A program made the position numbers and the translations under genes. Source: Blastocladiella emersonii ATCC 22665 (taxonomy: Eukaryota > Blastocladiomycota > Blastocladiomycetes > Blastocladiales > Blastocladiaceae). From it: a stretch of 64,000 bases of DNA. The notes beneath the pieces are model-generated. The model worked only from the letters and a program-made list of their open reading frames with translations, ran no database searches and was not told the origin of the DNA. Shown piece by piece: positions 43,053 to 52,906 of the stretch; within the stretch, counting starts at the first letter, position 1, and each line of letters starts with the position of its first letter. The DNA lies in NCBI GenBank assembly GCA_025594325.1, contig JANHCV010000010.1:1550001-1614000 (forward strand). Direction: 5' to 3'.

Positions 43053-44729
43053 ATGGATTCAAACCGCGCGCCGACGCCCGTCCCGACTGCCGGCGGGGCT
43101 GTACTCGGCCTTGCTGCCCTGGCCGGCCGCCGGCACGACACCGTCGAGGAGTGCGCGGGCATCGACGCCGACTGCGACGCGCTGAGCCAGGCCACCAAGA
43201 AGCATGTGGCTGACTCTGTCGCGAAGCGTGTCCTCGACGTCTACCACGGCCTTGATGCGGCAGCACGCGACGCGGCCAACGAGGACGTCGCGTTCGACCG
43301 CGTCAAGCAGGCCGAGATCATCGGCACGCTACGGGACATTGGCGTCCTAGTCCACGGGGTCTTCACGGACTCGACGCATGCGTCTATGACGCTCGACGCC
43401 ATCGACAAGATCGGCGACCTGACCGGGACAAGGGTCTCGAACATCTTCCACGGCACGACTTCCGAGCTCTCGTCGGCAACTTCCGCGTCCGAGCCCCCGT
43501 CGACGACGGTCACTCTCAACCCCTCGTTGACGATTCCCGCGTCCGAGCACTCGTCAACGACGGTTGCTCTCACTTTCTCTTCAACAGCGTCCGCGCTCGA
43601 GCTCTCATCGGGGACGCCCGCGCCCAAGTTCTCGTCGGGGACGCCCGCGCTCGAGTCCTCGTCGACGACGTTTGCGCCCGAGTTTTCGTCGGCGACGCCC
43701 GCATCCGAGTTCCTGTCGCTGCCCGCACCACCAGCCGCTATTCCGCTTCCGTCGTCGCACATCCTGCCCGACTCGCCCCCGAGCGTCTCCATTGCCCTCG
43801 CCCTGTACCGCGCACCATTGCTCGACTTTGCGCAGAGCCTCGCCGTCGAGGGCGAGCGCCGCAAACTGAACGCCGAGGCCAAGCGGTCCCTGGCGTCCAT
43901 CTCGCGGCAGACCTTCGAGGTCAGCCTCGCGCTTCGCACTGCGGTCGCCGCGGCGAGTACCAACCACGGCCTGCTCGGCCGTAACGGGCAGCGGCGGCTC
44001 GTCGCTTCGCTCAAGATGCTCGCCGAGAAGCAGTTGGGGATCGCTCGCCATCTCCGCGAGTACTCGAAGTCGCAGGAACCCATCGACGCCCTGCGGTTCC
44101 GGACCACCGCCGCTATCGGCGACTTCTTCCTGCAGGCGATGTACGGGCTCGACTCCTCGTCACCCGCAGCGCCGGGCATCACCTCGTACTCGGTGCCGCC
44201 CAGCCCCACGCCGACCTCCTCGCGCGTCCTGTCGCCTCTCCTCCCGACCCTCACGCATGATGACAAGAGAGCCGACGCGGCCGCCCTTGCACTTGCCATG
44301 CTGCCCCCGGTGAGTCTCGCCGTGCAGAACCTCGGCTGTCGTTACTGCATCGCAGTCAAGAAGCACGATTCCGACCAGCACATCGCGCAAGGCCTGCACA
44401 AGCCGGCCATGTGCAACCGACTCTGGAAGCCGCAGCATCTCGCCGAGAAGTTCAACATGCTTCTGGGCCCGGTCACGGGTCTCGTGAGCCTCCTCAACAA
44501 GGCGCGCCGCGTCACGAAGAACGACGACAAGCTCCTTGCTTTTGCCGAGAAGATGGTCGTCCTGCTCAACAAGTACATCACGGCGGAGCCAACGCGGCTG
44601 AGCGCGCACCAGATCACGCTCGCAGGACTTGGCGAGCTGCTGCTCCTCGACAAGGAGTCGACCACCATCCGTGTCCGCCAGCTCCTCCAGTGCGTGTCCG
44701 AGTTCCAGGCACACGAGGTCGCGGTGTAG
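43053..44729 (+). CDS. hypothetical protein with Ser/Thr-rich repeats
   Basis: A single exon encodes 558 residues; I do not recognise a family. The N-terminal 130 residues are helical (DALSQATKKHVADSVAKRVL). Residues about 140-230 form imperfect Ser/Thr/Pro repeats around SSGTPAPKF and SSGTPALESSSTT. The C-terminal 330 residues are again helical, with a Cys pair in LGCRYCIAVKKHDSDQH and an amphipathic NKARRVTKNDDKLLAFAEKM. The start at 43053 was preferred because the upstream open frame is Pro/Arg-rich; 88 more codons are open above it. The gene overlaps in antisense the open 3' extension of the attractin-like gene. The long frame without introns in an intron-rich genome is unusual. Confidence 0.55.
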   Translation: MDSNRAPTPVPTAGGAVLGLAALAGRRHDTVEECAGIDADCDALSQATKKHVADSVAKRVLDVYHGLDAAARDAANEDVAFDRVKQAEIIGTLRDIGVLVHGVFTDSTHASMTLDAIDKIGDLTGTRVSNIFHGTTSELSSATSASEPPSTTVTLNPSLTIPASEHSSTTVALTFSSTASALELSSGTPAPKFSSGTPALESSSTTFAPEFSSATPASEFLSLPAPPAAIPLPSSHILPDSPPSVSIALALYRAPLLDFAQSLAVEGERRKLNAEAKRSLASISRQTFEVSLALRTAVAAASTNHGLLGRNGQRRLVASLKMLAEKQLGIARHLREYSKSQEPIDALRFRTTAAIGDFFLQAMYGLDSSSPAAPGITSYSVPPSPTPTSSRVLSPLLPTLTHDDKRADAAALALAMLPPVSLAVQNLGCRYCIAVKKHDSDQHIAQGLHKPAMCNRLWKPQHLAEKFNMLLGPVTGLVSLLNKARRVTKNDDKLLAFAEKMVVLLNKYITAEPTRLSAHQITLAGLGELLLLDKESTTIRVRQLLQCVSEFQAHEVAV

Positions 44730-44829
44730 TTGCAGACGGTGAGTCGTGGGCGTCAACGGCCCGTGGATGATCATAATAGATTCTCTTGTTTTCATACACG
44801 ATGCATACGGTTTGCGGCCAAACGAGAAG

Positions 44830-47062
44830 GGTAAGGTCCCGCGGTTCTCGAGCCGAAAGGCATGCCACCCGCCGAACCGGCGCGCGTCGGTGCTCGGGAA
44901 CACGGTCGCCGTCGACTGCGTGCTGAACGTGGCGTTGAGCGGCAGGTTCCGCACGCTGACCGTGAACGGCGGGTCGCCGCTGCCCACGTCGTCGCTGTCG
45001 AACCGGATAAACAGGTCGTTGTCGGGCGCGTTGATGAAGGCGCCGAACTCGACCGTCGCGAGGCCCGCGATCCGGCCCGTCTTGGCCACGCCGAGCGCCA
45101 GCGGGACCCGCGCCGGGCACGACGACGCGGACGTGACGGCCGAGCACCCGTACACACACGCGTCGCCGCACCACCCGCACCCGGGCTTGGCCACGCAGTC
45201 GGCGCAGTCGTTGGACCGCGCGCACCACGTCCTCGCGCGGCACGCGGCGCGCGCTGTGGCGTTGGCCGGCGGCAGGGCAATCCGCTCGCGGACCACGTCC
45301 GACTGCGACACGCCGTTGAACCCGCCGGCAATCACCAGCTCGTCGTCGCCGCGCCGTACCGCCGCGTGGCCCATGCGGTGTCGCCCCGGCAGCGACGTCG
45401 CGTTGACCACGGACCAGCAGTCGAGGTCCACGATGTGAAGCGCGTCCGTGTAGCACGCGCGGGCCGTCGAGGCCGGCGTCACGGGCTTGATCTGCCCGCC
45501 GAAGAGCACCGCGTAGTTGTCGCCGAACAGCGTGGCGGACCGGTACAGGCGCGGGTCGATGGCGGTGGCCGGATCGGTGGGCGAGGTCAGGCTGTCGATG
45601 GGGTCAAAGAACCACGTGTCGGTCGGGACGTGGTAGCTCTGCACCGCGTACTCGGTGAAGACGTGGATGAACCGCGACGCGGACCGGTAAATGGCCGAGG
45701 CGGCGACCGCGGCCGACGTCGAGATGATCGGGTGCGAGCTGCTGTTGCGCTGCGACCAGACGAGCGTGCCTATTCCGTTGGAGCGGGATAAGTGTTAGTG
45801 AGCATCCTGGATGACCTTGATAGAGTTCGTACGCGTGTCAAACTCGAACAGGAGCCGCGAGTACGAGTAGTACCCCGACTGCAGCGTGAGCCCGCCAATC
45901 ACGAAAACCTTGCCGAGATCCTCGGCCGCGACCACCGTCGGCCAGTACAGGGGCGGCGGCGTCACGGCGACGCTTCCGGGAGGTCCCGGCCGCGGCGTGA
46001 TACGCGACCACTGCGGTGAAGCGGAGCCCGGCGTCAGCTGCCAAAGGTCCGTGGTCGCGCCCTGGTTCCCAATCCCGCCGTACAGGTATACCGTCGAGTT
46101 GATGGCGACCATGCCGTGCGAGTAGCGGTCCGACGGGCCGGGCAATGTTACCGGGACGGTGCTCCATGATCCTGGGCCTAAGGAAGGGACGACGTAAGTT
46201 GGAAGTCTCGGCAGTGGCAAGGACAGAGCGTACCAAAATTGTACTGCAGCGTGTCGAACGGGAGGACCTGGTTGTCGCGCTGCCCGCCGGCAAGGACCAT
46301 GGCGTCGGCGTCGGCGAGGTACGCGGCAGCGAGGTTCGCGCGCGGGACGAACGCCGCGAAGCCCGCCGTCTCGCGCTCGCACATGGTGCCCGATGCGGTC
46401 GGGTTGCACTGGCAACGCAAGCCGCCGCCACTGACGGAAACGCAGGTCCCGCGGCCCGAGCACACGTCGCCGTTGGGCCCGACGGGAGCGCACGGCGAGA
46501 CGAGCTGGTAGGCCGCCGTGAACCCGGCCGACTGCACGTCCACGTCCGAGGCAAACTCGACGACGAGCGCGGGCCCGCTCGACACGATCACGTCGTAGGC
46601 GAGGTGCGCGGTGCGGTTCCCGCACAGGCGCGCGATGGGCGTCGACGACACCGAGCCGGAACCGGCTGACACGTCGTAGGCCGTGACGAAGTCGTAGCCG
46701 CACTCGGTCTGGAACGACGAGAAGGTGACGCGGACCACGCGCGTCGGGTCGAGCGATGCGATCCGCCACCGGCACTGCGCATTGTTCGGGTACCCCGGCG
46801 GCGAAAAGTTGGTGCCAAAGGTGCCCGCTGGCGCGGACAGGAGCGCCGTGGTGCCCGCGGCTGCGCACCCGGTGAAGGGCAACGACGGTGGAGAGGACGA
46901 GGAGGGTGGCGGGACGGATTGCCGTGGCTCATGTTGTAGTTGTGCGAAGGCGACGGTGGAAGAGACGACGAGGGTGGTAGTTACGGCGAGTATGAGCGCG
47001 GCGGCGGTGGTCGCAGGGCCGATGCCCCCGAGAGCTCGGGGGAGGATTCTGGTTCGCGTCAT
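44830..47062 (-). CDS. attractin-like secreted/membrane protein (CUB, EGF, kelch, PSI), probably 3' truncated
   Basis: Exons are 47062-46234, 46177-45833 and 45769 onwards. A signal peptide or anchor lies at residues about 15-40 (ALILAVTTTLVVSSTVAFA). A CUB-like domain has FTGCAAAG, AQCRWRIAS, TECGYDF and ARLCGNR. An EGF module (CSGRGTCVSVSGGGLRCQC) follows, then kelch repeats (YSHGMVAINSTVYLYGGIGN, HRMGHAAVRRGDDELVIAGG). A PSI-type Cys cluster, CADCVAKPGCGWCGDACVYG, comes next, and then a beta domain to about 44830. This order matches attractin-type proteins. Past 44830 the frame stays open to 44160, but the sequence turns into the antisense of the neighbouring gene and loses domain character. 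A normal attractin-like protein would continue and reach a membrane span, so I infer a lost 3' end. Confidence 0.72.
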
Positions 47063-49076
47063 AGTAGCAAGGCTCGTGCGATTAACGCAAGGTGTGCAGG
47101 GAAGGAGCGACGACAGCGAGGCGGGAGCGGCCGGCGGTCACTTCATTGAGGGTCACCGAAGGTCACGTCGGGCCAGCACGGCCGAGATACATGAATTGCA
47201 GTCAGTCGCAGAGATTTTCAAGACCAATTGAGAACAGCAGCAGGGGAGGGGGGATGGACAAGTCGGAGCCGAGACGCGTCAGCCTCCGCCACGTGCGGCT
47301 GAAACGCGACGCGTTCCGCTGCACCAATGCGAATTGGATTCCACAGAGGGGCCACGCCAAGGTTTAGTATTGTCCTTTGAGAATATTTTATTTTATTCGA
47401 GCGCATTCCGCATCAGGTCGAGGATATGCAGGAACGCGCCGTGACTGGCGCGTCGATCTCGCGAACCCGTCAAAGATGCGCGCCGGCGACCAATTCGGGT
47501 TCCCCCGTCTCGCCACGCCCGAAACGGTTGTTGCGAGCCTCACTTATTCTTCGTTGACCCGTCGTCGACGCGACTCCGACGAGCCGTCCTGCTGATTGCC
47601 ATCGACTCGTTGCATGGATGCCGACGCACCTGTCCGTTCCAGCGATGTCTGTCGCCGCTCTCCCCCGATGCAAGACTTTAAGTCTCCAATCGGCTCGTCG
47701 CGGTGGGAATCGGTCGCGTGGATCCCGTGAAAAGGCCGCTCGCGCGATCAGCTCCTCCCGCCTCGGTTTTGTGAAGGAGCTGGGAGCTGGTCCCTCGGTC
47801 TGTGAAGCGCCGCGCGGGTGTTGCGCCGCGCGGTAAATGTTGGTGCGCGTCTTGATGATCGTTCGGTATCGTATACACACGGAGCTCGACGAGCGAGCAG
47901 TTTGTTTCGATGGGACAGTTCCCCAGAAGACTTGCGCAATCGTGGGACTTGGTTGTTAAGTACTGGCGTACTCGTAAGAGTAAGTTGGCATGAGAGCAGG
48001 CAGCGCGGGTAACCAGCCACCAGAGTTTCTACTCAACTAGCCGATGCGCAGGCGCTGCGTGGAATCGGAAGTACCCTGGTCGACGACCGCTGAGCCGACG
48101 CGATCGTGTCGAGCTCGCCGCGGCGCCTTGAGGGATGCCAGGCAAGTCCAGAAGGCCAGGACGCGGGTCCTCGATCAGCATGGATAGCGGAGCGAGTACA
48201 ACTCGGAGACAAGGACGCGATTGAGCAAGCAACGCCTCGACGACGAGATGGACATGACGGGGTTGAATGACCGGCGGATCGGACGGTTTGCCAGACTAAT
48301 ATCGCCTGTGCGGCGGTGGTCCTACGATGACTCGCTCGATCAAGGTGCGAGGGCGCGAGCCGAGCCGCGTCCGCCGGACACAGTTGCAGCGGCGTGGCGG
48401 TAGTGCATCCCAGGATGCCTCCTGTCCACGGACACGGAAAGAAAGGTAGAGACGCGCGAGCGGCACGAACGCGGACACCGGCGGCGCGCCGTGGGTGGCT
48501 CTTACGGCGGTTATAGCACTACTGCTGCACGACGGGACGCGCGGGAAGGCCCGAGGCCTACCGGAGCCTCGAGGCAACCGCGCGCGGGCCTGGCTGGACC
48601 GAGTCGATGGGTGAGTCGACGGAAGGCAAGAACGACTCGCACGCCATCGGACCAGCGACCAAGGCTCACCTCAGCAGCGCGATCGTGGGCAAGGCCGCCC
48701 CGCCGCCACTCGAGCGAGACTCGGGCTCGGGGCTCGGGGCTCGGGGCTCACCCAGCTCGCGGCGGGTGCGGCAAGTTTCATGGGTGCTCGTGAGCTGCAT
48801 GTGCTGCGGGAAGTGGTGGGAGGGAGAAGCGAGTCGCTGGCGTTCACCGCGGCGTGCTGCATCGCCCGCCCGCCTCCTCTCAGCAAGGAAGAGAACAAGC
48901 AAGACGAGGAGGCAGCGGGATAGTCGCAAGTGTGGATAAATTAGGCACGAGGGACGAGGGACGAGGGTAGGGTATGGTAGAGTAGGGTAGGGTAGGGTAT
49001 GGTCGGGTCGAGGGGGTATGGCAGACAAATGACAACCAGAAGAGCACGACGACCGCCGCCGCCGCCTCGACGGGGC
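47063..49076. other. gene-poor region with telomere-like run
   Basis: About 2 kb with no supported gene. Near its right end, 48948-49012, a GGGACGA run passes into GGGTA/GGTAT repeats on the plus strand, resembling degenerate fungal telomere repeats. Open frames in this stretch have no family features. Confidence 0.5.
48948..49012. repeat. degenerate GGGTA-type repeat
   Basis: Three GGGACGA units are followed by several GGGTA and GGTAT units. The period of five to seven bases and the G-rich strand are telomere-like, but TTAGGG itself is not repeated. Confidence 0.6.
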
Positions 49077-49654
49077 TCACTCAGCCGCCGAAATCGACGT
49101 CGCGGCCGAGCTCGACGAACTCGACGCCGTGGTGGCGATCTCGAACGGGCACTGACGGACAAAGTCGCGCACGTCGACGGGCATGGCCCCGCACACGCCC
49201 TGCAGGTACTTGGCGAGCTGCGTGACCACCTTGGCGGCCGTGAGGGCGGGCGTCGACCCGATCTGGCCCGCGTCGGCAGCCTCGTCGGCCCCGTCGGCGG
49301 CGAACTCGGGGGCCACGATCACGTTGGCATGCGCGGCGGCGCCCGAGTCCTCAATCAGGACCATGAGCATGTGGTCGTGCGCGTAGGGCCACGCGAGCAC
49401 CTTGGCGGGGCTCTTGACCAGGACGCCCCCGGGCTCCTTGGACGTTGCGTACTCGCCACCGGCGGCCCAGTAGTACGGGACGCGCGCCATGGCGAAGCGC
49501 GCGCCCAGCCGGCGGGACAGGCACCGCTTGGCCGCGCCCTCGTCCATGGCGGCGGTCCACACCCCCACGTTACACAGGCCGCTGTCGGTGACCGCCTCGA
49601 CAAAGTGTCGGAGGTGCTTGTCCGAGACGTTGCGGAACAGCTTGCTCCACGGGT
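49077..49654 (-). pseudogene. C-terminal fragment of an FCP1-homology (NIF-type HAD) phosphatase
   Basis: One exon, with a TAG acceptor at 49655-49657 and a stop at 49077, encodes about 191 residues. NVGVWTAAMDEGAA corresponds to the family's VMVWTSA block. SPAKVLAWPYAHDHMLMVLI, then EDSGAAAHANVIVAPEF, correspond to the DDSPxKxxxxPxNxIxI block; and LAKYLQGVCGAMPVDVRDFV to the closing LxxYLxxL...DVR block. The catalytic DxDxT segment should lie in upstream exons, but nothing like it was found between 49658 and 50200, where a duplicated block begins. It is therefore probably a truncated, inactive copy, although very short upstream exons cannot be excluded. The conserved DDS is EDS here. Confidence 0.6.
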
Positions 49655-50199
49655 CTAGACGGGGCGATGGCGAGGACGAGCGGGTCAGCCGTCCGGTCCT
49701 GGGCGCGCGTGGACGAGGCGGGAGTCACGCGCGGGTCGAGGGCGTAGTAGAGCGACCGGAGAGCGCGCGGGGCGCCGATGTGGGTCACTCGGAGTGATCG
49801 CGGAATTGTCTCGCGGCTGCTCACGTGGTAGGCCGAGACGCGTCTCCCGTCTCCCTGTTTTCTCCGCCACGCGTCTCCCTTCTCGCACTCAACCGGGTCG
49901 AAAATTTGCGAGCGAGAGCGAGAGCAACAGCGGCGAGTGGAGCATGCCCGCCCGTCCCCACGCGTTGCACCAAGAGACGATACGAGCCTGGGCATCGCGG
50001 CACGCACCGCGGCGGGGCACCCGCCCGCGCTCGCCCCTCCTCCTCGCCTCGATCCGAGCCGAAAGCTGTGCTCCTCGCCACCCACCGCACACCACTCTAT
50101 GACATCGACCCAATCACGCTGCTTCAGCCTCGCCGCCACCGCCAGCGAGTGCGGTCCGCCGACGGCGACGCGTCCGCATCGAGCCACCCTTGCGACATG

Positions 50200-51150
50200 G
50201 CGGGCATGAGCTCCGGCCGGCCGCGCAGCTCGCGGTTAAGTCCTCGGTCGCGGTCGACAACGAGGTACGCCTCGTCCGCGGGCAACTCACGCTCGGTGAT
50301 CCGTGTAGACTCTCGAGAACATCATCCGCGCCATCCGCACCACCCTCCAGCTCTTCACGATCGGCTCGCGGTACGGGATCGGGATCGGGATCGCGGCCAC
50401 ACTCGCTCGACGTGCATGCCCGACACGCCTTCAGAGTACGCACTGCCCTCCTGGCACGTGTCGGGAATATCGGCGAGCTATATTCATAGCGTCGGGTGTC
50501 GGGCGACTGGTCGCGCGGTCCCGCGCCACGAGCCGGGCTCGGCAGTGGCGGCGGGCAAGCAGTTCACGGTCGACTTCCTTGGTCACGGTCAACAATAAAG
50601 TACGCTTCTCTCGGCCCGCTGTTGTCGTCGCGCTCGGGCAAGGCAACTCACACTCGCTTGCGCCGACAGGTTCCCAAGCTCTCCGCGCCAGGTCGCCGCC
50701 AGCAACAAGTTCACGGATCAGCGTCAAGTCCGAGACCCGGCGCACGCGGCCATCGCGCCTCAACCAAGGTATGCGCGTCCTGACCTGGCCTCTCCGTGAT
50801 CCATCCTTCAACTGACACCCGTGTGCTGTGTAGATACACCAAGTTTGGCGCGTCAACAAGTCGTGCCCGCCCAGGTCGTCGTTGGTCCTCAACGTGCCCA
50901 AGCACCGCGAGTTCTAGGTGCCGGCCGCGTCTCGCTCGCCCTCAAGTTCCTCGTCATCGTCACCCATCAAGCATCAAGTCGTCAAGCCCCTCCTCCTCCT
51001 CCTCCTCCTCCTCAAGCATCAACCATCATGTCGTCAAGCCCCCGGTTTCGCGCTCTTCCTCGCCGCCAAGGTCGTTGCGATCGACCATCCTCGACGGGTA
51101 TCATGTGCTCTGATATCATCACTTGTCGCGTCATAAACACACTTCCGTCG
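50200..51150 (+). pseudogene. copy of the 3' part of the unknown repetitive locus
   Basis: It repeats the exon/intron-like modules of 20310-21290, including the GTGTAG acceptors near 50312 and 50834 and the GTATGCGCG donor near 50770. An in-frame TAG (GAGTTCTAGGTGCC near 50920) replaces the CAG of the other arm. The terminal block GFALFLAAKVVAIDHP near 51045 corresponds to GFALLIAKAVAIDHT. The 5' part of the locus is missing. Confidence 0.6.
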
Positions 51151-51503
51151 TCACAAACGCGCTCTACTTGTGCGACCCAATCAGTAACTTGCCGCGGCGG
51201 CGATCCGCCCGTCGCCGTCGTCAGAAGCCCTTCCGCAGGTGGCCTTGGTGAGACATCCGATCGCCTGCCTGCAGCTCGCGAAGCTATCGACCGCGTCGCT
51301 CCGTCCCGAGGGCGAGAACGAAGGACGCGTTGCGCCACATCCGACACGGCCGCGATTCAAGTGGCAGGACGCCCGGTCGCCGTCGCGTTGATCAATCAGC
51401 CTTGAGCGCCGCCGCTCTCGTCCTCCTGCTCTCCCTCAACTAGCAACTAGGCTCCCTCCATGTATCTCTGCGCGAAACAACTAAACGCAACACACCCTGC
51501 AAC

Positions 51504-52335
51504 ATGACGGCGGCTGCTCCTCGCAAAGGCAGGCTGCCGCCGAGCGCGGCAGCGTGCTGTGTGAGCGCCGCCTCCTCGACGAGCTCGACTGGGACCTGAT
51601 CCACTTTGACCACCTCCACGTCGCCGTGTCCCCCAACGGGATCTTCCATCGGTTCGCCCGTTACTTATGTCCAGCAGACTCGATGTGGGGTGCTGACCTC
51701 GGGTCCCATGCCCAGGCGCCGCGCGTAACGAGGCCAAGCCGCACTTTGCCGTCCGTGCCACCACCACCATGTCGGTTCCCCTCGCCATCTACTCGGCCAA
51801 GGGCGATCTCGTACGTGCGCAACCGTGGGGCCGTGAGCGCGCGTCCATTGTCAAGCTCGGGTGGGCCGACGACGAGCGGCTCGTCGTGCTGCTCAACGAC
51901 GCGACCGTTCGGCTGTACCCGCTGTCCGGCGACCCGGCCGTGTTCTCCCTCGGCGAGGTACTCAACGTTTGGCACTCGTTCATGCGTCACGACCTGCTCT
52001 AACGGACCTTCTTTGGACGAGTAGGAGGTCAAGGACAGCGGGATTCACTCGGCCGAGATCTGGCCAAGCGGGCTTGCGGTGCTGACCAAAGCGGCCAACC
52101 AGTTTGTGCCGTGCGTGGTTCGGTCCTGGTGCGACCAATGTTCGCGCGTCTGCTGCCACTTTGGTACGATCTACCGCCGCATTCGATACTCCGACATGAT
52201 CGCTGAGCTTCAGCTCGTGCGTAGGGCTTGCCGCCCTGCCCAGCTGCTGGAGCTACACGCCCGAGGCCATCATCACCACCTCGGGGTCCGTCGAGCCTCG
52301 TCGCGCAGACGCTCAACTCGGTCAAGGTGATCAGA
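51504..52335 (+). pseudogene. truncated VPS16 copy (exons 1-4 only)
   Basis: It starts with an ATG at 51504 matching the VPS16 start. It then shows an early frame disturbance, LDELDWDLIHFDHLHVAVSP at about 51574-51634, MSVPLAIYSAKGDLVRAQPW from 51769, NDATVRLYPLSGDPAVFSLG near 51895 and VKDSGIHSAEIWPSGLAVL near 52028. Intron sequences are unrelated to those of VPS16 at 16691-19951 although their positions agree. Frame-breaking indels appear in the exon 3 counterpart (LTKAANQFVPCVV against LTKAGQFVVV). Everything after the fourth exon is absent, so no Vps16 C-terminal domain can be made. Confidence 0.85.
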
Positions 52336-52585
52336 TCGACCTCGAGAATTTGATCTCAACCGCGCTTCATCACCGTGGCCGCGAGACTGGTTGATTGCCT
52401 CCATTGACTGCGCCAGTTCCCGCGGTCAGCCGCCGGCGGATGCTCACCACCGCTCGCCCACTCACGGCCGAATCGTTCATTGTCCAGGGTTACCGACTCT
52501 CGGTGGCTCAAGAGCCGTGCTCTCGAGCAGCTGACCCCGTCGTCCATCAAGTCGTGCGCGGCGGTGGCGAGTCCAAGGCGTTCAA

Positions 52586-52906
52586 GTGTCATTGATTGAC
52601 GAGAAGCCGCACCCGGTCCTCAAGCGCCAGGGCGACAACCTCGTCGTCGCGCTCGACCTGTCGCTCGCCGAGGCCCTGACGGGGATTGCCCGCGTCGTCA
52701 AGACGCTCGACGTCCGCAACCTCAAGATCGCGTCCGACAAGGTGTTGGCGCACGGCCAGACGATGCGGTTCCGCGGCGAGGGCATGCCCGTGTCCACGTC
52801 GCCCGGCGCCAGCGGCGAACTCGTCGTCAACATCACCGTCAAGTTCCCCGCGGCTGTCCCCGAGGCCAAGAAGGACGAGATCCGCCGCGCCCTCGCGGGC
52901 CTGTGA
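52586..52906 (+). pseudogene. last-exon fragment of a type II DnaJ (Sis1/DNAJB-like)
   Basis: About 106 codons to a TGA at 52904-52906 encode the second C-terminal beta domain of a type II Hsp40: EKPHPVLKRQGDNLVVALDL, SLAEALTGIARVVKTLDVRN, MRFRGEGMPVS, and GELVVNITVKFPAAVPEAKK. No J domain, Gly/Phe region or first beta domain lies upstream; the preceding 250 bases are unrelated and follow directly on the end of the VPS16 fragment. The reading frame is intact and conserved, which suggests a recent arrival or a mis-joined gene. Confidence 0.7.

Larger units (their letters stand above)
50200..52335 (+). repeat. inverted segmental duplication, arm B
   Basis: This block is the counterpart of 19140-21290 in opposite orientation. 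Identity is very high between about 50330 and 50880, introns included, lower up to 51500, and then patchy but clear through VPS16 exons 1-4. It breaks off just after the sequence for VAQTLNSVK at about 52332. Confidence 0.85.

Noticed and set aside
44160-44829. Treating the open 3' frame as part of the attractin-like protein
   Set aside because: It is exactly antisense to the orphan ORF and has no domain character, so it is likely read-through of an open frame.
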